Part shown: one piece after another, positions 20,514-30,152 of the stretch
Layout: each line of letters begins with the position of its first letter
Numbering within the stretch: position 1 is the first letter of the stretch
From: Flavobacterium lipolyticum
GTDB taxonomy: Bacteria > Bacteroidota > Bacteroidia > Flavobacteriales > Flavobacteriaceae
Direction: 5' to 3'
Assembly: GCF_020905335.1 (NCBI RefSeq)
Contig: NZ_JAJJMN010000002.1
Location: 434,001 to 498,000 of the forward strand
DNA: 64,000 nt
Made by a program: the position numbers and the translations under genes
The notes under the pieces: model-generated
Database searches by the model: none
The model's input: the letters and a program-made list of their open reading frames with translations, nothing else
Told to the model about the DNA's origin: nothing

Positions 20514-20705
20514 ATGAAAGTTAAATCGTTAAAATTGGTAGTAATTCTTCTTTTTATTTCGCATAATAACATAGCTGCGCCATCGCCCCCAGTACCACAA
20601 CCGCAATCTATACCTCCACCAGTTGGAGATCCTGTACCAATAGACAACGAAATTTCGATATTATTTCTAAGCGGAATAATACTTGGAGCTTTTTTTTTTA
20701 ATTAA
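20514..20705 (+). CDS. Short PID-type exported membrane protein ending in a poly-T tract
   Basis: 63 residues: signal peptide (LKLVVILLFISHNNIAA), a Pro-rich spacer, the motif VPIDNEISI, and a C-terminal hydrophobic helix (ILFLSGIILGAFFF). Short Flavobacterium proteins with a Pro-rich spacer, a PID motif and one C-terminal helix usually end in a basic tail. Here the frame stops inside the helix at a run of ten T. With one T fewer the frame would continue as LIKKRKSI, giving the expected basic tail. So either the tract is miscounted, or it switches the tail on and off by slippage. It precedes two further exported-protein genes. Function is unknown. Confidence 0.6.
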   Translation: MKVKSLKLVVILLFISHNNIAAPSPPVPQPQSIPPPVGDPVPIDNEISILFLSGIILGAFFFN

Positions 20706-20770
20706 AAAAAGAAAAAGCATCTAATATATAGTTTTAGTAAATAAACCCTATTAATCTTAAAGTTAAAGTA

Positions 20771-22555
20771 ATGAAGATCATAATTCTATTTATTTCCCTG
20801 TTGATTAATTCAAAATGTATCTCACAAATTTATTTCAGTCCAAATACGAACATGTATGTAAAGAATGAAGTGTTATATGTTCAACAGGGTATCAACTTAG
20901 CTTTGAATTCTAATCTCTACCTACGTAATAATTCACAATTGTTGCAGGGAACAATAGGGAATTCAACTAATTCGGGATTGGGTACATTGTCAGTTTATCA
21001 AAGGGGAACTTCAGATAATTTCGATTACAATTATTGGTGTTCTCCTGTTGGAAACGCCTCTAATTCATCCGGAAATGAAAACTTTGGTATTACATTGCTG
21101 AGCAGACCTACCACAGCAATTGCTTCAGTAGTATCAACAATTTTACCCGTAAGTAATTCCGATGGAACTTCCAATCCTCTGGCAATAGCACCTAAATGGG
21201 TTTATAAACTCATAAATGCTAATAATTATTCACAATGGGTTTTTGTTGGGGGATCTACCATTTTAGCACCTGGCGAAGGTTTTTCAATGAAAGGAACAAG
21301 TGGAACTGATTCAACAGATCCTGAGGGAACTGGTGTTACAAATAACCCCGGCGGATCCCAAAGGTATGATTTTAGAGGAAAACCAAATGATGGCAATATT
21401 ACTATTTCCTTAGGGGCTAATAATGCCACTTTAACAGGAAATCCATATCCTTCAGCTTTACATTTAAATGCTTTTCTCTTAGATCCTTCTAATGCAAATA
21501 CAGGTGGTATTGCTTACTTCTGGGAACAAGATAAGACAGTAAACACACATACTTTAGTAAATTACAAAGGAGGCTATGGCGCATATTCTCCAATCGGTTT
21601 AGGTTCCAATGGTGTATATGTACCGGCCACTTTCAATACATATAACCCGGATGGCTCAGTGAACAATACTGGACTGTCTTCCGGACTTGTAATACAAAGA
21701 AAATATTCTCCAATTGGCCAGGGGTTTGTAATTAGTGCGACCGCTAGCGGAACTGCGACGTTTAAAAATGCCCATAGGGCATTTTACAAACAAGGAAGTG
21801 GTTTGTCACAATTTGAAAAACATATTCCTAAAGAAAAAAGTACTAAAGGAATCGAAGTTACTGAGGAGATTTCATATTTGAAATTGAATGTTATAATCAA
21901 TAATGAATTTACCAGACAATTAGCCCTTGTATTTGTCTCTCGCGCAACAGATGGAGTTGATATTGGTATTGATGCGCTTGGTATGGATGAACTTCCCAAT
22001 GATGTGAACTTTTTAATAGAAAATAATAATTATATCATTCAGGGTTTAAATTTCGATGCTGAAAAAAAAATCCCCATAATCGTAAAAGCAACTACCAATA
22101 CTACCTTTAAATTCAAGATTCCCGAGGTAATAAATTGGGAAGCTTCGCAAATGATTTACCTCTATGATGCACTGAATAATTCTTTTCATGACATAAAAAA
22201 TGGAATGTACGAGGTAAATCTTGAAAAGGGCGTTTATACAGATCGTTTTAAAATTACATTCAAAGACGATAAAACACTTAATACCAGTGACAAAAACTAT
22301 AATCCGTTTTTCATTAATCAGGATAATATCAATAATAGCTTAAAAGTATCTAATCCCAAAAATCTTTCTTTAAGAACATTTAAGCTTTATGAAATAACCG
22401 GGAAAGTTATTCTGCATAAAGAAAATCTGGGAACAGAACAAAATTATATTTTTTCAACCAATGGATTAAGCAATGGAGTTTATATTGCCCAATTTTTAAC
22501 CCTGAATAATGAAAGATTCACGGAGAAAATAATCATTTTAAACTCTAAAAATTAA
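20771..22555 (+). CDS. Secreted protein with a divergent T9SS type A sorting domain
   Basis: 594 residues. A signal peptide (IIILFISLLINSKCISQ) is followed by a long beta-rich passenger region rich in Asn, Gly and Thr (about 20-505). The C-terminal about 80 residues (LKVSNPKNLSLRTFKLYEIT, GKVILHKENLG, LSNGVYIAQF) follow the type A Por-secretion pattern, although the usual strongly conserved GVYFVKI-type end is diverged. The passenger resembles the large uncharacterised secreted proteins often found in Flavobacterium and carries no visible catalytic motif. It lies 65 bases after the short PID-type gene and 52 before another exported protein, so the three may be co-transcribed. Confidence 0.75.
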   Translation: MKIIILFISLLINSKCISQIYFSPNTNMYVKNEVLYVQQGINLALNSNLYLRNNSQLLQGTIGNSTNSGLGTLSVYQRGTSDNFDYNYWCSPVGNASNSSGNENFGITLLSRPTTAIASVVSTILPVSNSDGTSNPLAIAPKWVYKLINANNYSQWVFVGGSTILAPGEGFSMKGTSGTDSTDPEGTGVTNNPGGSQRYDFRGKPNDGNITISLGANNATLTGNPYPSALHLNAFLLDPSNANTGGIAYFWEQDKTVNTHTLVNYKGGYGAYSPIGLGSNGVYVPATFNTYNPDGSVNNTGLSSGLVIQRKYSPIGQGFVISATASGTATFKNAHRAFYKQGSGLSQFEKHIPKEKSTKGIEVTEEISYLKLNVIINNEFTRQLALVFVSRATDGVDIGIDALGMDELPNDVNFLIENNNYIIQGLNFDAEKKIPIIVKATTNTTFKFKIPEVINWEASQMIYLYDALNNSFHDIKNGMYEVNLEKGVYTDRFKITFKDDKTLNTSDKNYNPFFINQDNINNSLKVSNPKNLSLRTFKLYEITGKVILHKENLGTEQNYIFSTNGLSNGVYIAQFLTLNNERFTEKIIILNSKN

Positions 22556-22607
22556 AAGTAATTACTCAAAATAGACAACAGAAAAAAATAACTAATACCA
22601 AAAAAAT

Positions 22608-24101
22608 ATGATCAACAAACCTGCTCTTAGAAATCATAAAATGTTCTTAGTGTTTCTCTTTCTTCTCTTTGGATTTATAGCTAATGCGCAAGTCGGAATT
22701 GGGACAATAACGCCAAATTCCAGTTCAATACTAGACGTTACCTCTACTACACAAGGATTACTTACGCCCAGAATGACAACTGCTCAAAGAACTGCGATCA
22801 CAACTCCGGCTGATGGTCTTATAGTCTATGATACGGATTTAAAAGTTTTTTACTATTATTCAGCAGGCAGCACTTCATGGATGCCGTTAAGCAGTGGAGT
22901 ACAGGGAAGGATCAATTTTAAACGTATAAAATCTACGGATAATTTAGCCACTATTTTAGCTGATGAACTTGCCGCCGGAGGTGGCTCCAAATATCTTTTG
23001 AATTCCAGTACATTATATGAAATTAACGGTAATGTTACTTTTAATTTTCCTATTGACCTAAATAATGCTTATTTACAGGGAGTGGATTCCAATCAAGATG
23101 TTATTATCAGATCATCAGGAAATATTTTTGAAGGTGCCAACGGAGGAACTATAAAAGGTCTAACTTTTCTTGCTACCGCCGGAAACGTATTTAATCTTAG
23201 TGGAGCGGCGACTCAAAACTTAATATTCAGAGACTGCATAGTAGCTAATTCTAACTCTGTAGGAAGTATATCAGGCTTTGGATTGGTTTTTTTAAGTATC
23301 ATTCAGTTCTCGGGAAATACAAATGGAATAACATACAACAATATCACGCAATTATTACTTAGTAATTTGGGATGGTTCAGCAACAATTCGGGGACTTATG
23401 AAAAACTAACCGGAACTTTTACTCTTGTAGAAAAACAAGGTGGCTTCAGTCAGGTCAATGGTACTGCTATTGGATTTGATGTATCTTCAAATCCAACAAT
23501 ATCAGGAGATGCTGTCTTAGAAACAGTTGTTTTTACCGGTACCAACACTAGCGGATATGTAAAGCCCTACACTGCCGGTACGTATAGCGGATACAACTTT
23601 ACCAACAGCTGGAACGTACGATGTTCTGGAATTCCTACCGAAACTGACGCCAGTTCTGTAGCCGATTTCACTATGGATTATCCTGTTGGCTCCGGTGCTT
23701 CTACAAGCTTTAATACATCGAATCCAAGTAATATTGTTAAAGTTAATGGGAATTCAACATCTTATAATTTATTTAGATTTTCCTTAGATGCACCAACAAA
23801 TAATAATAACAGATTGAGATATATGGGAAAAAAGAAACGAATTTTTCAGGTTACAGGCTCTATTTCCTTTCAAGTATCCTCAGTAGGGACCTATATAATC
23901 TATATTGCAAAGAATGGAACAGCTTTAACACAGAATAAAATTTATGGAAGAGGAGTAGCAATAAATGACATTATCGTCCTTCCTTTAAATGCTTCTGTCG
24001 AACTATTAACAAATGATTATCTTGAAGTTTATGCCCAACGATTCACAGGAGGAATAACTGACGCTATAATTGTTCCTAATATGACATTAACTGTTAAATA
24101 A
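22608..24101 (+). CDS. Exported beta-helix-like protein with VGIGT-type N-terminus
   Basis: 497 residues. After a signal peptide (FLVFLFLLFGFIANAQ) the mature protein starts VGIGTITPNSSSILDVTSTT, then QGLLTPRMTTAQR. This head is common to Bacteroidota exported proteins resembling phage tail-fibre heads. The middle (about 120-280) has short repeated strands rich in Asn/Gly, as in parallel beta-helices. The C-terminal part (about 370-497) looks like a jelly-roll (YIIYIAKNGTALTQN, YLEVYAQRFTGG). No T9SS sorting domain is visible, so its export route after the inner membrane is unclear. It is the last gene of the three-gene exported-protein group. Confidence 0.7.
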   Translation: MINKPALRNHKMFLVFLFLLFGFIANAQVGIGTITPNSSSILDVTSTTQGLLTPRMTTAQRTAITTPADGLIVYDTDLKVFYYYSAGSTSWMPLSSGVQGRINFKRIKSTDNLATILADELAAGGGSKYLLNSSTLYEINGNVTFNFPIDLNNAYLQGVDSNQDVIIRSSGNIFEGANGGTIKGLTFLATAGNVFNLSGAATQNLIFRDCIVANSNSVGSISGFGLVFLSIIQFSGNTNGITYNNITQLLLSNLGWFSNNSGTYEKLTGTFTLVEKQGGFSQVNGTAIGFDVSSNPTISGDAVLETVVFTGTNTSGYVKPYTAGTYSGYNFTNSWNVRCSGIPTETDASSVADFTMDYPVGSGASTSFNTSNPSNIVKVNGNSTSYNLFRFSLDAPTNNNNRLRYMGKKKRIFQVTGSISFQVSSVGTYIIYIAKNGTALTQNKIYGRGVAINDIIVLPLNASVELLTNDYLEVYAQRFTGGITDAIIVPNMTLTVK

Positions 24102-24314
24102 TTTTTTTAATTTGAATTAGTGTCATGTTTTCGTAACAATTTATAATAGATGAATATGCAAACAAAAAGTAATGGATAAGTAGAGTTGTCTCTAGTTTAA
24201 TTTAACGAAAATTAAAGAGATAAATACTATGTCTACCAAAAGAGATAACAGTCTGACTATGAGTATAGTGTATGCAAAAAGTAATATCAGTTAAAATATA
24301 ATTTTATTTAGAAA

Positions 24315-24347
24315 AAGTCTATGAGATATGAAATATCTCATAGACTT
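24315..24347 (-). terminator. Perfect 15-bp hairpin, candidate terminator
   Basis: AAGTCTATGAGATAT and ATATCTCATAGACTT pair perfectly around a GAA loop. The minus-strand side is followed by a short T run (GACTTTTTC), so it best serves the minus-strand gene ending at 24465 and may also stop the plus-strand gene ending at 24101. Confidence 0.7.
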
Positions 24348-24464
24348 CTGGTATTACAGGGCATTTGAACTATAGTTAAGCCATTATTGGATTTACACCT
24401 GTGCGATAGCGAATAGACGTAGTAAATTATTCTAATTGCATGTTAATTGTTAGCTGTTGTTTTT

Positions 24465-24863
24465 TTATAAGTTGCATACCTCTCTCGCTACGATATCCAT
24501 AAAAGATTCAGGATAGATTTTTTCCAATCTTATTACAGCGTTTTCTGATTTTTCGATCTTTCCTTTTTTGTCATAAGTGATTACCTTAATTAAATTGTAG
24601 GTTTTCTCCAAACATTTTAATTCGATCAGCATCAATTCACGATTTCCGCCAAAGAAGAGTTCCTTTAATTCGGCATTTTTAATTGGCCGTATGGGAACAG
24701 TATGACTTATCCAGAATTTTAAATAATCACTATCTTTTTCAGGAGATGTGATATAGATTTTCTCGCCGTCGTTGTCCTTGGCAATAAATTTAAAGTCCTT
24801 GTCAGATTGACAAAAACAAATTAGCGGTAAAAGAAAAGTAATGACCAAAGGAAAGTTCTTCAT
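24465..24863 (-). CDS. Small exported protein of unknown function
   Basis: 132 residues with a signal peptide (FPLVITFLLPLICFC followed by QSD), which may be a normal cleavage site or a lipobox-like LICFC. The mature part alternates charged and aromatic residues (DKDFKFIAKDNDGEKIYITS ... ELMLIELKCLEKTYNLIKV) and is probably a small beta-rich periplasmic domain. It is isolated on the minus strand, with long gene-free flanks and a strong hairpin 120 bases downstream. I do not recognise the family. Confidence 0.65.
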   Translation of the reverse strand: MKNFPLVITFLLPLICFCQSDKDFKFIAKDNDGEKIYITSPEKDSDYLKFWISHTVPIRPIKNAELKELFFGGNRELMLIELKCLEKTYNLIKVITYDKKGKIEKSENAVIRLEKIYPESFMDIVAREVCNL

Positions 24864-25256
24864 ATAAATATGCTTTTATAAAATAACTGCTAGCTTTCTT
24901 GTTCTTGACAAGGTTGAAGAATAACTATGCGTTTTTTCGGTTTTATACAATTTTCTTAAATACAAAAGTAATTTTCCATTAAGGCAATTGCCAAAATTTT
25001 TTCTAGCAGCTGTTGACGATAGTGTTCTTTTGTTTGTTTATGCTTTCCGGCTATAAGTACAATTGTTTTTGTTTATTTTTAGGAAACGCACCTTAATTAT
25101 TACAGATATCGAAGAGTTCATTCACGTACTTTCCATAAAAACTCTATTGCTGTAATCAGTTGATTTTTATTGCAATAGAAAATATTCACCTGAATGCATA
25201 GCCCCTATCTGAACAAATCAAATAGGGCTCGTTGATCGTATAGAAGTAAGGGGAAA
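24864..25256. other. Gene-free interval with a possible coding scrap
   Basis: On the minus strand a 38-codon open stretch without a start (text includes IAGKHKQTKEHYRQQLLEKI) looks protein-like and may be the tail of a lost gene; it could not be identified. An imperfect hairpin with AGCCCCTAT / ATAGGGCT arms lies near 25200-25230 just beyond the fumarylacetoacetase gene. Confidence 0.35.
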
Positions 25257-26249
25257 TTATTTCTTTTCGTATTTTTTTACTCTTTGATTAATTTTACCAA
25301 ATAGGGAATCACCGACTGCATTTTTCATTTCAATTTCAATTTTGTCTCCAAATTTCATAAATGGAGTGGAAGGTTTTCCGTCTTTTATGGTTTCCAGACA
25401 TCTGATCTCAGCAATACAGCTGGATCCCGTTGGACTTCCCTGATTGGCCACCGTACCTGAACCAATAACTGTGCCGGCCATTAATGAACGGGTTTTTGCA
25501 GCATGGGCAATTAATTCGCCAAAATTAAAGGTCATGTCGACGCCTGCATTGGGAGCCCCTACAATTTCATCATTTAATATTGATATCAATGGTAAGTGCA
25601 GTTTACCGTTAATAAATTCGTCTTTTAATTCATCTACAGAAATGATAACAGGAGCAAAAGAAGTCCAAGGTTTGGATTGATAGAATCCGAATTGTTTAGA
25701 GAGTTCATTGGGAATTAGGTTTCTGAGTGAAACATCGTTTATTATTGTTACAAATTTAATATGATTTAAGGCATCTTGAGCACTTACACCAGCAGGAACA
25801 TCATCAGTGATTACAGCAACTTCAGATTCAAAATCAATTCCCCACTCTTCATTTTCAATCTCTATGGCATCATAAGCTCCAATAAAAGCATCCGAGGCTC
25901 CCATATACATTAGAGGATCTGTCCAAAAAGATTCAGTAAGCTCTGCGTTTCTTGCTTTTCGAACAAGTTCGACATGAGTAACATAGGCGCTTGCATCTGC
26001 CCAGTGATAAGCTCTTGGAATTGGAGCTAGAACACGCACGCTTGTAAAATCAAAACTACCGATTGTTAATTTGCCAGAGTTTAGTTGCTGGTAAATATCT
26101 TGAAGTTTCTTTTCATTGATTGGCCAGTTATCGATTGCCTGTTGCATGGTTACGGCAATTTCAGTAACGCGGATGGCTTTTGTCAGTTCTTTATTTACAA
26201 CAACCAATTCTCCATCTCTGGTGTTATTATCTATTGATGCTAGTTTCAT
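25257..26249 (-). CDS. Fumarylacetoacetate hydrolase family protein
   Basis: 330 residues from the ATG at 26247-26249 (MKLASIDNNTRDGELVVVNK). A longer frame reaching 26393 starts with residues unlike the family. The C-terminal two thirds carry the FAH fold signatures: HVELVRKARNAEL, the acidic metal-binding segment YDAIEIENEEWGIDFESEVAV, and GTVIGSGTVANQGSPTGSSCIAE. FAH-family enzymes use a divalent metal to cleave carbon-carbon bonds of acyl-pyruvate-type substrates, for example fumarylacetoacetate in tyrosine breakdown. In Flavobacterium such genes often lie near homogentisate dioxygenase, but no tyrosine-degradation gene is seen here, so the substrate is open. It is a single-gene unit in a region otherwise rich in accessory genes. 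Confidence 0.85.
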   Translation of the reverse strand: MKLASIDNNTRDGELVVVNKELTKAIRVTEIAVTMQQAIDNWPINEKKLQDIYQQLNSGKLTIGSFDFTSVRVLAPIPRAYHWADASAYVTHVELVRKARNAELTESFWTDPLMYMGASDAFIGAYDAIEIENEEWGIDFESEVAVITDDVPAGVSAQDALNHIKFVTIINDVSLRNLIPNELSKQFGFYQSKPWTSFAPVIISVDELKDEFINGKLHLPLISILNDEIVGAPNAGVDMTFNFGELIAHAAKTRSLMAGTVIGSGTVANQGSPTGSSCIAEIRCLETIKDGKPSTPFMKFGDKIEIEMKNAVGDSLFGKINQRVKKYEKK

Positions 26250-26754
26250 TATAATACTTCGTTTAGTTTTTTTATTCGTTTTAAGTTTAACTGATTCATT
26301 ATTAGTTGTCAAAAGTATTTGACGAAGTTTTTGATGTTTAGAACGAATATATGAAATAAAGATACATTTACAGCTACTCCATAATAAATTCAATTTTTAT
26401 AAAATAATAGCTATTCTTGGATTGAGCCCAACATAAAAAAGAGAACAATGTAATTTCCGGTTCTGTCGCATTCTGGAATAACTTTTATCTAAATAAAGAT
26501 AGATTCTAATGCAACAGATAGTAGCGGCAGATTTAAACATAAAGATTATAATCAAAATTGACACACAGGGTATATTATTATCAAATTTGTAGAAGGAAAT
26601 ATAGATAGACTACAAAAATCAATTTTTAAATTTAGATAGGGGGCTTTCTAATAAAAGATTGCAATTTTTCAGTATGCCAGTTTTTACTTTTTTTACACAT
26701 CTACGTCATTATATTTCTTAAATTCACGGAAGACATACATCTTAATTTTAAGAA
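26250..26754. other. Gene-free interval between the FAH gene and transposases
   Basis: About 500 AT-rich bases. It should hold the FAH promoter and the left edge of the transposase region, but neither a TANNTTTG box nor a terminal inverted repeat matching the DNA after 29052 could be placed with confidence. Confidence 0.4.
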
Positions 26755-27852
26755 ATGAAAAAAGCTAAAATTTATGACCGTAATTTCAGAGTAAATGCAG
26801 TTAAATTAGGGCTTGAAACAAATCTTTCTAAAGCTGCAAAAGAGCTTGGTATAGCTCCTACCAATATCTATAGGTGGCAAAATGAACTTCAAAAATATGG
26901 TGAAGAAAGTTTTTGTGGACCAGGTCATTTTAGAACCCCTGAACAAAAAAGATTTTCCGAACTTAAAAGAACACTTAAACAAAAGCTTAAGGATACAGAA
27001 ATTGAAATTGAAATTTTTAAGAAAGCAAGTAAAGATATCTTTGAAGGGAAACCAATGATTTTTCATTTTATTGAAAACAATTTAGATATATATCCGCTTT
27101 GGAGAATGTGTAAAGTTTTAGGTATAAGAGAGAATACGTATCATAAATGGAAAAATCAAATAATATCTCCAAGGCAACGCCAAACAATTTTATTGCAAGA
27201 AGAAATAACTTCTATATTTCATGAATATAAAAGCATGTATGGCAATGCAAAGATTTCAGCAGAGTTACAAAGTCGGGGCTTCAAATTATCACGTTCTCGA
27301 GTTACTCTCTACATGAAAAAACTAGGTCTTTCTAGCAAGGTTAGAAGAAGAGATAAAGCGACATCGAGTAAATTTTATAATCCTTGTGTTTTTTCCAATG
27401 TTCTCAATCGACAATTTATAGCTGAAGAACCTTCTCAGATTTGGGTTTCGGGAATAACCAACATAGAAACAATGAACGGATTTTTGTTTCTAACAATTAT
27501 TATGGATTTATTTGACAAAAAAATTATTGGATGGAGTTTGAGTGATGGATCAACAATAAAAGAAACTTCTATCCCTTCTTGGGAAATGGCGGTTGATAAT
27601 CGAAAAATAAAGAAGGGGTTAATATTTCATTCTGATCGATCTCCTCAATACGCTAATAAGTTGTTTACCGATAAATTAAAATCTTGTAAAGAAATCAGAC
27701 AAAGCATGAGCCGAACAAGGAATCATTTAGATAATGTGGTACCTATAAGTTTTTTTACTTCCCTTAAATCTGAACTAGTCGCTTTAAATATGCTTCTGAC
27801 TAAAAAACAAATGGAAGAAAAAATACTTGAATATATTGAAAATCCGCATTAA
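26755..27852 (+). pseudogene. IS3-type transposase, inactive copy
   Basis: 365 codons in one frame combine an OrfA-like HTH head (AAKELGIAPTNIYRWQNEL) with an OrfB-like integrase core. Compared with the intact neighbour at 27892, the first catalytic Asp is replaced by Gly (WVSGITN against WVSDITH). The second motif reads FHSDRSPQY instead of FHSDRGVQY. The frame ends at ENPH just where the neighbour continues with WYNKKRRHSFLGY. It has thus lost one acid of the DDE triad and its C-terminus and should not transpose. The two copies differ too much for a recent duplication. It lies 39 bases before the second copy in the same orientation. Confidence 0.8.
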
Positions 27853-27891
27853 AAAAGAAGCCGTTTTTTACGAATAATTAAACTTCAGAAT

Positions 27892-29052
27892 ATGAAAAAA
27901 TACGAACGTTCTTTTAAAGTATATGCGGTTAAATTAAGTTATGGCAGAGGAAAGGGGCAAATTGAAAATCTTGAAAAAGAGCTGGGGATAACTCGAGGTT
28001 GTTTAAATAGATGGCGGAAAGACTTTAAAAAATTTGGAAAAGGAAGTTTTTGTGGAGGTGGTTACTTAAAATTAACTCCTGAACAAGCCTTAATTACTAA
28101 TCTTGAAAAAAAGCTCAAAGAATCACAGCATACACTGGAAATTTTAAAAAGTGGAAGTAAATACGTTTCTCAAGGAAAAGCAATGATTAAACAATTCATT
28201 GAAAACAATAAATCTAAATTCTCAATTTTAAAGATATGTACCGTGTTAGAAGTGTCGAGAAGTACATATTACTGGAGAAAAAAACATGAACCTACAAATA
28301 CGAAAATTCGAGTAAATTTATTAAAAGAGGAAATTACAGCTATATTTTATGAATTTAAACATACGTATGGTTGCATAAAAATTACTAAAGAACTTGAAAA
28401 GAGGGGATTTAAAATACACAGCTCGCGAGTATCACTATATATGAAAATGCTGGGACTTCGAAGAAAAGTCAAAAGAAAATATAAGGTCACAACTGATTCA
28501 ACTCATAATCATTATGTATCTCCAAATGTATTAAATAGAGAATTTAGAGTTAATGAACCTTCTAAAGCTTGGGTTTCCGATATTACACACATACAAACAA
28601 CGAACGGCTATCTATACCTTACCATTGTTATGGATTTATTTGACAGGAAAATCATTGGATGGAGTTTAGGCGATCGATTGAGCACTAAACAAACTACCTT
28701 GCCTGCTTGGGAAATGGCGGTTAAAAACAGGAAAATTGCTAAAGACTTAATTTTTCATTCTGATAGAGGTGTTCAATATGCCAATAAAATTTTCACCGGT
28801 ACTTTAGACTCCTATAAATGTGTTCGGCGTAGTATGAGTCGGAGACAAAGTCATTATGATAATGCCGTTTCTGAAAGTTTTTTCAATTCTTTTAAAGCTG
28901 AGTTAATTAATGGAAATAAACTCCTACCGAGGAACCAGATGAAAATGAAAGTATATGAATACATTGAAAATTGGTACAATAAAAAAAGAAGACATTCATT
29001 CTTAGGTTACAAGACGATCGAAGAGTTTGATAAAATTAATAATTTAATCTAA
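27892..29052 (+). CDS. IS3-type transposase, single-frame OrfAB, motifs intact
   Basis: 386 residues. The N-terminal HTH (LEKELGITRGCLNRWRKDFK), a coiled-coil linker (about 65-95), an HTH_21-type segment (IFYEFKHTYGCIKITKEL) and the rve/DDE core are in one frame. The DDE acids are visible in WVSDITHI, FHSDRGVQY and SFFNSFKAEL, followed by the C-terminal WYNKKRRHSFLGYKT signature. IS3 elements usually split OrfA and OrfB and join them by -1 frameshifting, so the natural fusion is unusual. No clear terminal inverted repeats were found around the pair, so whether this is still a mobile unit is open. Confidence 0.85.
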   Translation: MKKYERSFKVYAVKLSYGRGKGQIENLEKELGITRGCLNRWRKDFKKFGKGSFCGGGYLKLTPEQALITNLEKKLKESQHTLEILKSGSKYVSQGKAMIKQFIENNKSKFSILKICTVLEVSRSTYYWRKKHEPTNTKIRVNLLKEEITAIFYEFKHTYGCIKITKELEKRGFKIHSSRVSLYMKMLGLRRKVKRKYKVTTDSTHNHYVSPNVLNREFRVNEPSKAWVSDITHIQTTNGYLYLTIVMDLFDRKIIGWSLGDRLSTKQTTLPAWEMAVKNRKIAKDLIFHSDRGVQYANKIFTGTLDSYKCVRRSMSRRQSHYDNAVSESFFNSFKAELINGNKLLPRNQMKMKVYEYIENWYNKKRRHSFLGYKTIEEFDKINNLI

Positions 29053-29345
29053 AAGTTCCAGATCAATTATTCGTTAAGTATTAAAGATCTCTTTCTTAGT
29101 AGTTTCAGTTCCATTAGATTGTAAAAGAACTGAACTAGCAAGTTGCTTTGTAATTTGTAACCACACAGATTTTAAATTCCAAAGAGCCCTTTTTTCTAGT
29201 TGTCTGTATAGTATCAAATTTTTAAAGAGTTGAATTATTTTACCCTCGTTTCTTTAATAATTTATGTAACTAAAAAAACAATCTCGTATTTTTTTAAACC
29301 TCCTTAGCTTTTGTGGTAAAGATGGAGGTAACTCCAATACCAATG

Positions 29346-29368
29346 TGCCGCGATTTTGCCACAAAACT
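29346..29368 (+). repeat. Right copy of the 23-bp near-repeat (candidate att-like site)
   Basis: Core TGCCGCGATTTTGCC followed by ACAAAACT, 20 of 23 bases identical to 19995-20017 and in the same orientation. Lies between the transposase pair and the mobile region. Confidence 0.5.
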
Positions 29369-29505
29369 CAAAAAAAACATGTCTTTTGTGGTTAGTAGTG
29401 ATATATGAATTTGTATCTTATATGTACTTCAAAAGCATTTTAATTTACTTAATAGTACAAAACTAATTTCTGGGAGTGAAATTCGCAACAGGCTTTTCTA
29501 CACTC

Positions 29506-29538
29506 AAAGTCCATTTTTAAAAAATGGACTTTTTTTTT
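29506..29538 (+). terminator. Intrinsic terminator
   Basis: A 13-bp stem of AAAGTCCATTTTT with its complement, almost no loop, followed by a long T run. No gene directly upstream explains it; the nearest is the transposase ending at 29052. Confidence 0.7.
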
Positions 29539-29809
29539 GCCCTATTTTCAGTCTTTTTCTTGTAAGTATTTACTGTTTTTATGTCCCGTCAAGTGACCTC
29601 TACGATACAATTTGCAAACCACCATTTTTTTGATGATTTGACGAGACTTTTACGTGTTAATGTACCAGATGTTAATATGTTTGAATACAGCGATTTAAGT
29701 GTATCCGCTTAATTGATTACTTTGTTTCTTGAAAAATATAATAATCCTAAAATTTAGAAAATTAATAAGATGTATAAAACAATTTTTACATCTATAAAAT
29801 TTACATACT

Positions 29810-30151
29810 ATGAAACGATATAGATTTGAAGATTTGCCTGATATTATTGGAGAGCTACTCTTGAAAATGAACAGTATTGAAAAACTTTTACTAGAAAATA
29901 AAGTAAATAATGTTGTCGCTGATGATGATTTGTTAACTATTTCTGAGGCGGCCAAATTATTAAAGTTGTCTGTAGCCACTATTTATACAAAAGTGTGTAG
30001 AAATGAGATTCCCGCCAATAAACAGGGTAAGCGTCTCTATTTTTATCGTGGAGAATTATTAAATTGGATAAAATCGGGTCGAATTAAAACTATTACTGAA
30101 ATACAATTAGAAACTGAAACTAAATTTAATTCAAAAAATATATATAAATAA
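29810..30151 (+). CDS. Helix-turn-helix (excisionase/AlpA-like) protein
   Basis: 113 residues. Residues about 43-90 form a MerR/excisionase-like winged helix (LTISEAAKLLKLSVATIYTK, then VCRNEIPANKQGKRLYFYRG); an N-terminal helical segment (about 8-35) precedes it. Proteins of this size next to tyrosine recombinases in Bacteroidota act as recombination directionality factors or regulators. It converges on the integrase at 30200-31342 and shares with it the terminator at 30153-30187. It belongs to the HTH group also represented at 47042-47329. Confidence 0.75.
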   Translation: MKRYRFEDLPDIIGELLLKMNSIEKLLLENKVNNVVADDDLLTISEAAKLLKLSVATIYTKVCRNEIPANKQGKRLYFYRGELLNWIKSGRIKTITEIQLETETKFNSKNIYK

Positions 30152-30152
30152 A

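Larger units (their letters stand above)
29053..29809. other. Gene-free interval at the edge of the mobile region
   Basis: About 750 bases without a plausible gene. It holds the right 23-bp near-repeat (29346-29368) and a strong terminator-like hairpin (29506-29538, AAAGTCCATTTTT / AAAAATGGACTTT followed by nine T). The stretch 29560-29800 probably contains the promoter of the HTH gene at 29810. Confidence 0.5.

Noticed and set aside
24353..24430. Possible tRNA-like sequence after the hairpin at 24347
   Set aside because: No acceptor or anticodon stem could be paired and there is no T-loop.
29337..29349. ACTCCAATACCA near 29.34 kb as a possible further mnmE-type core
   Set aside because: Only about eight bases match in a row and no arm-like site is nearby; chance is sufficient.
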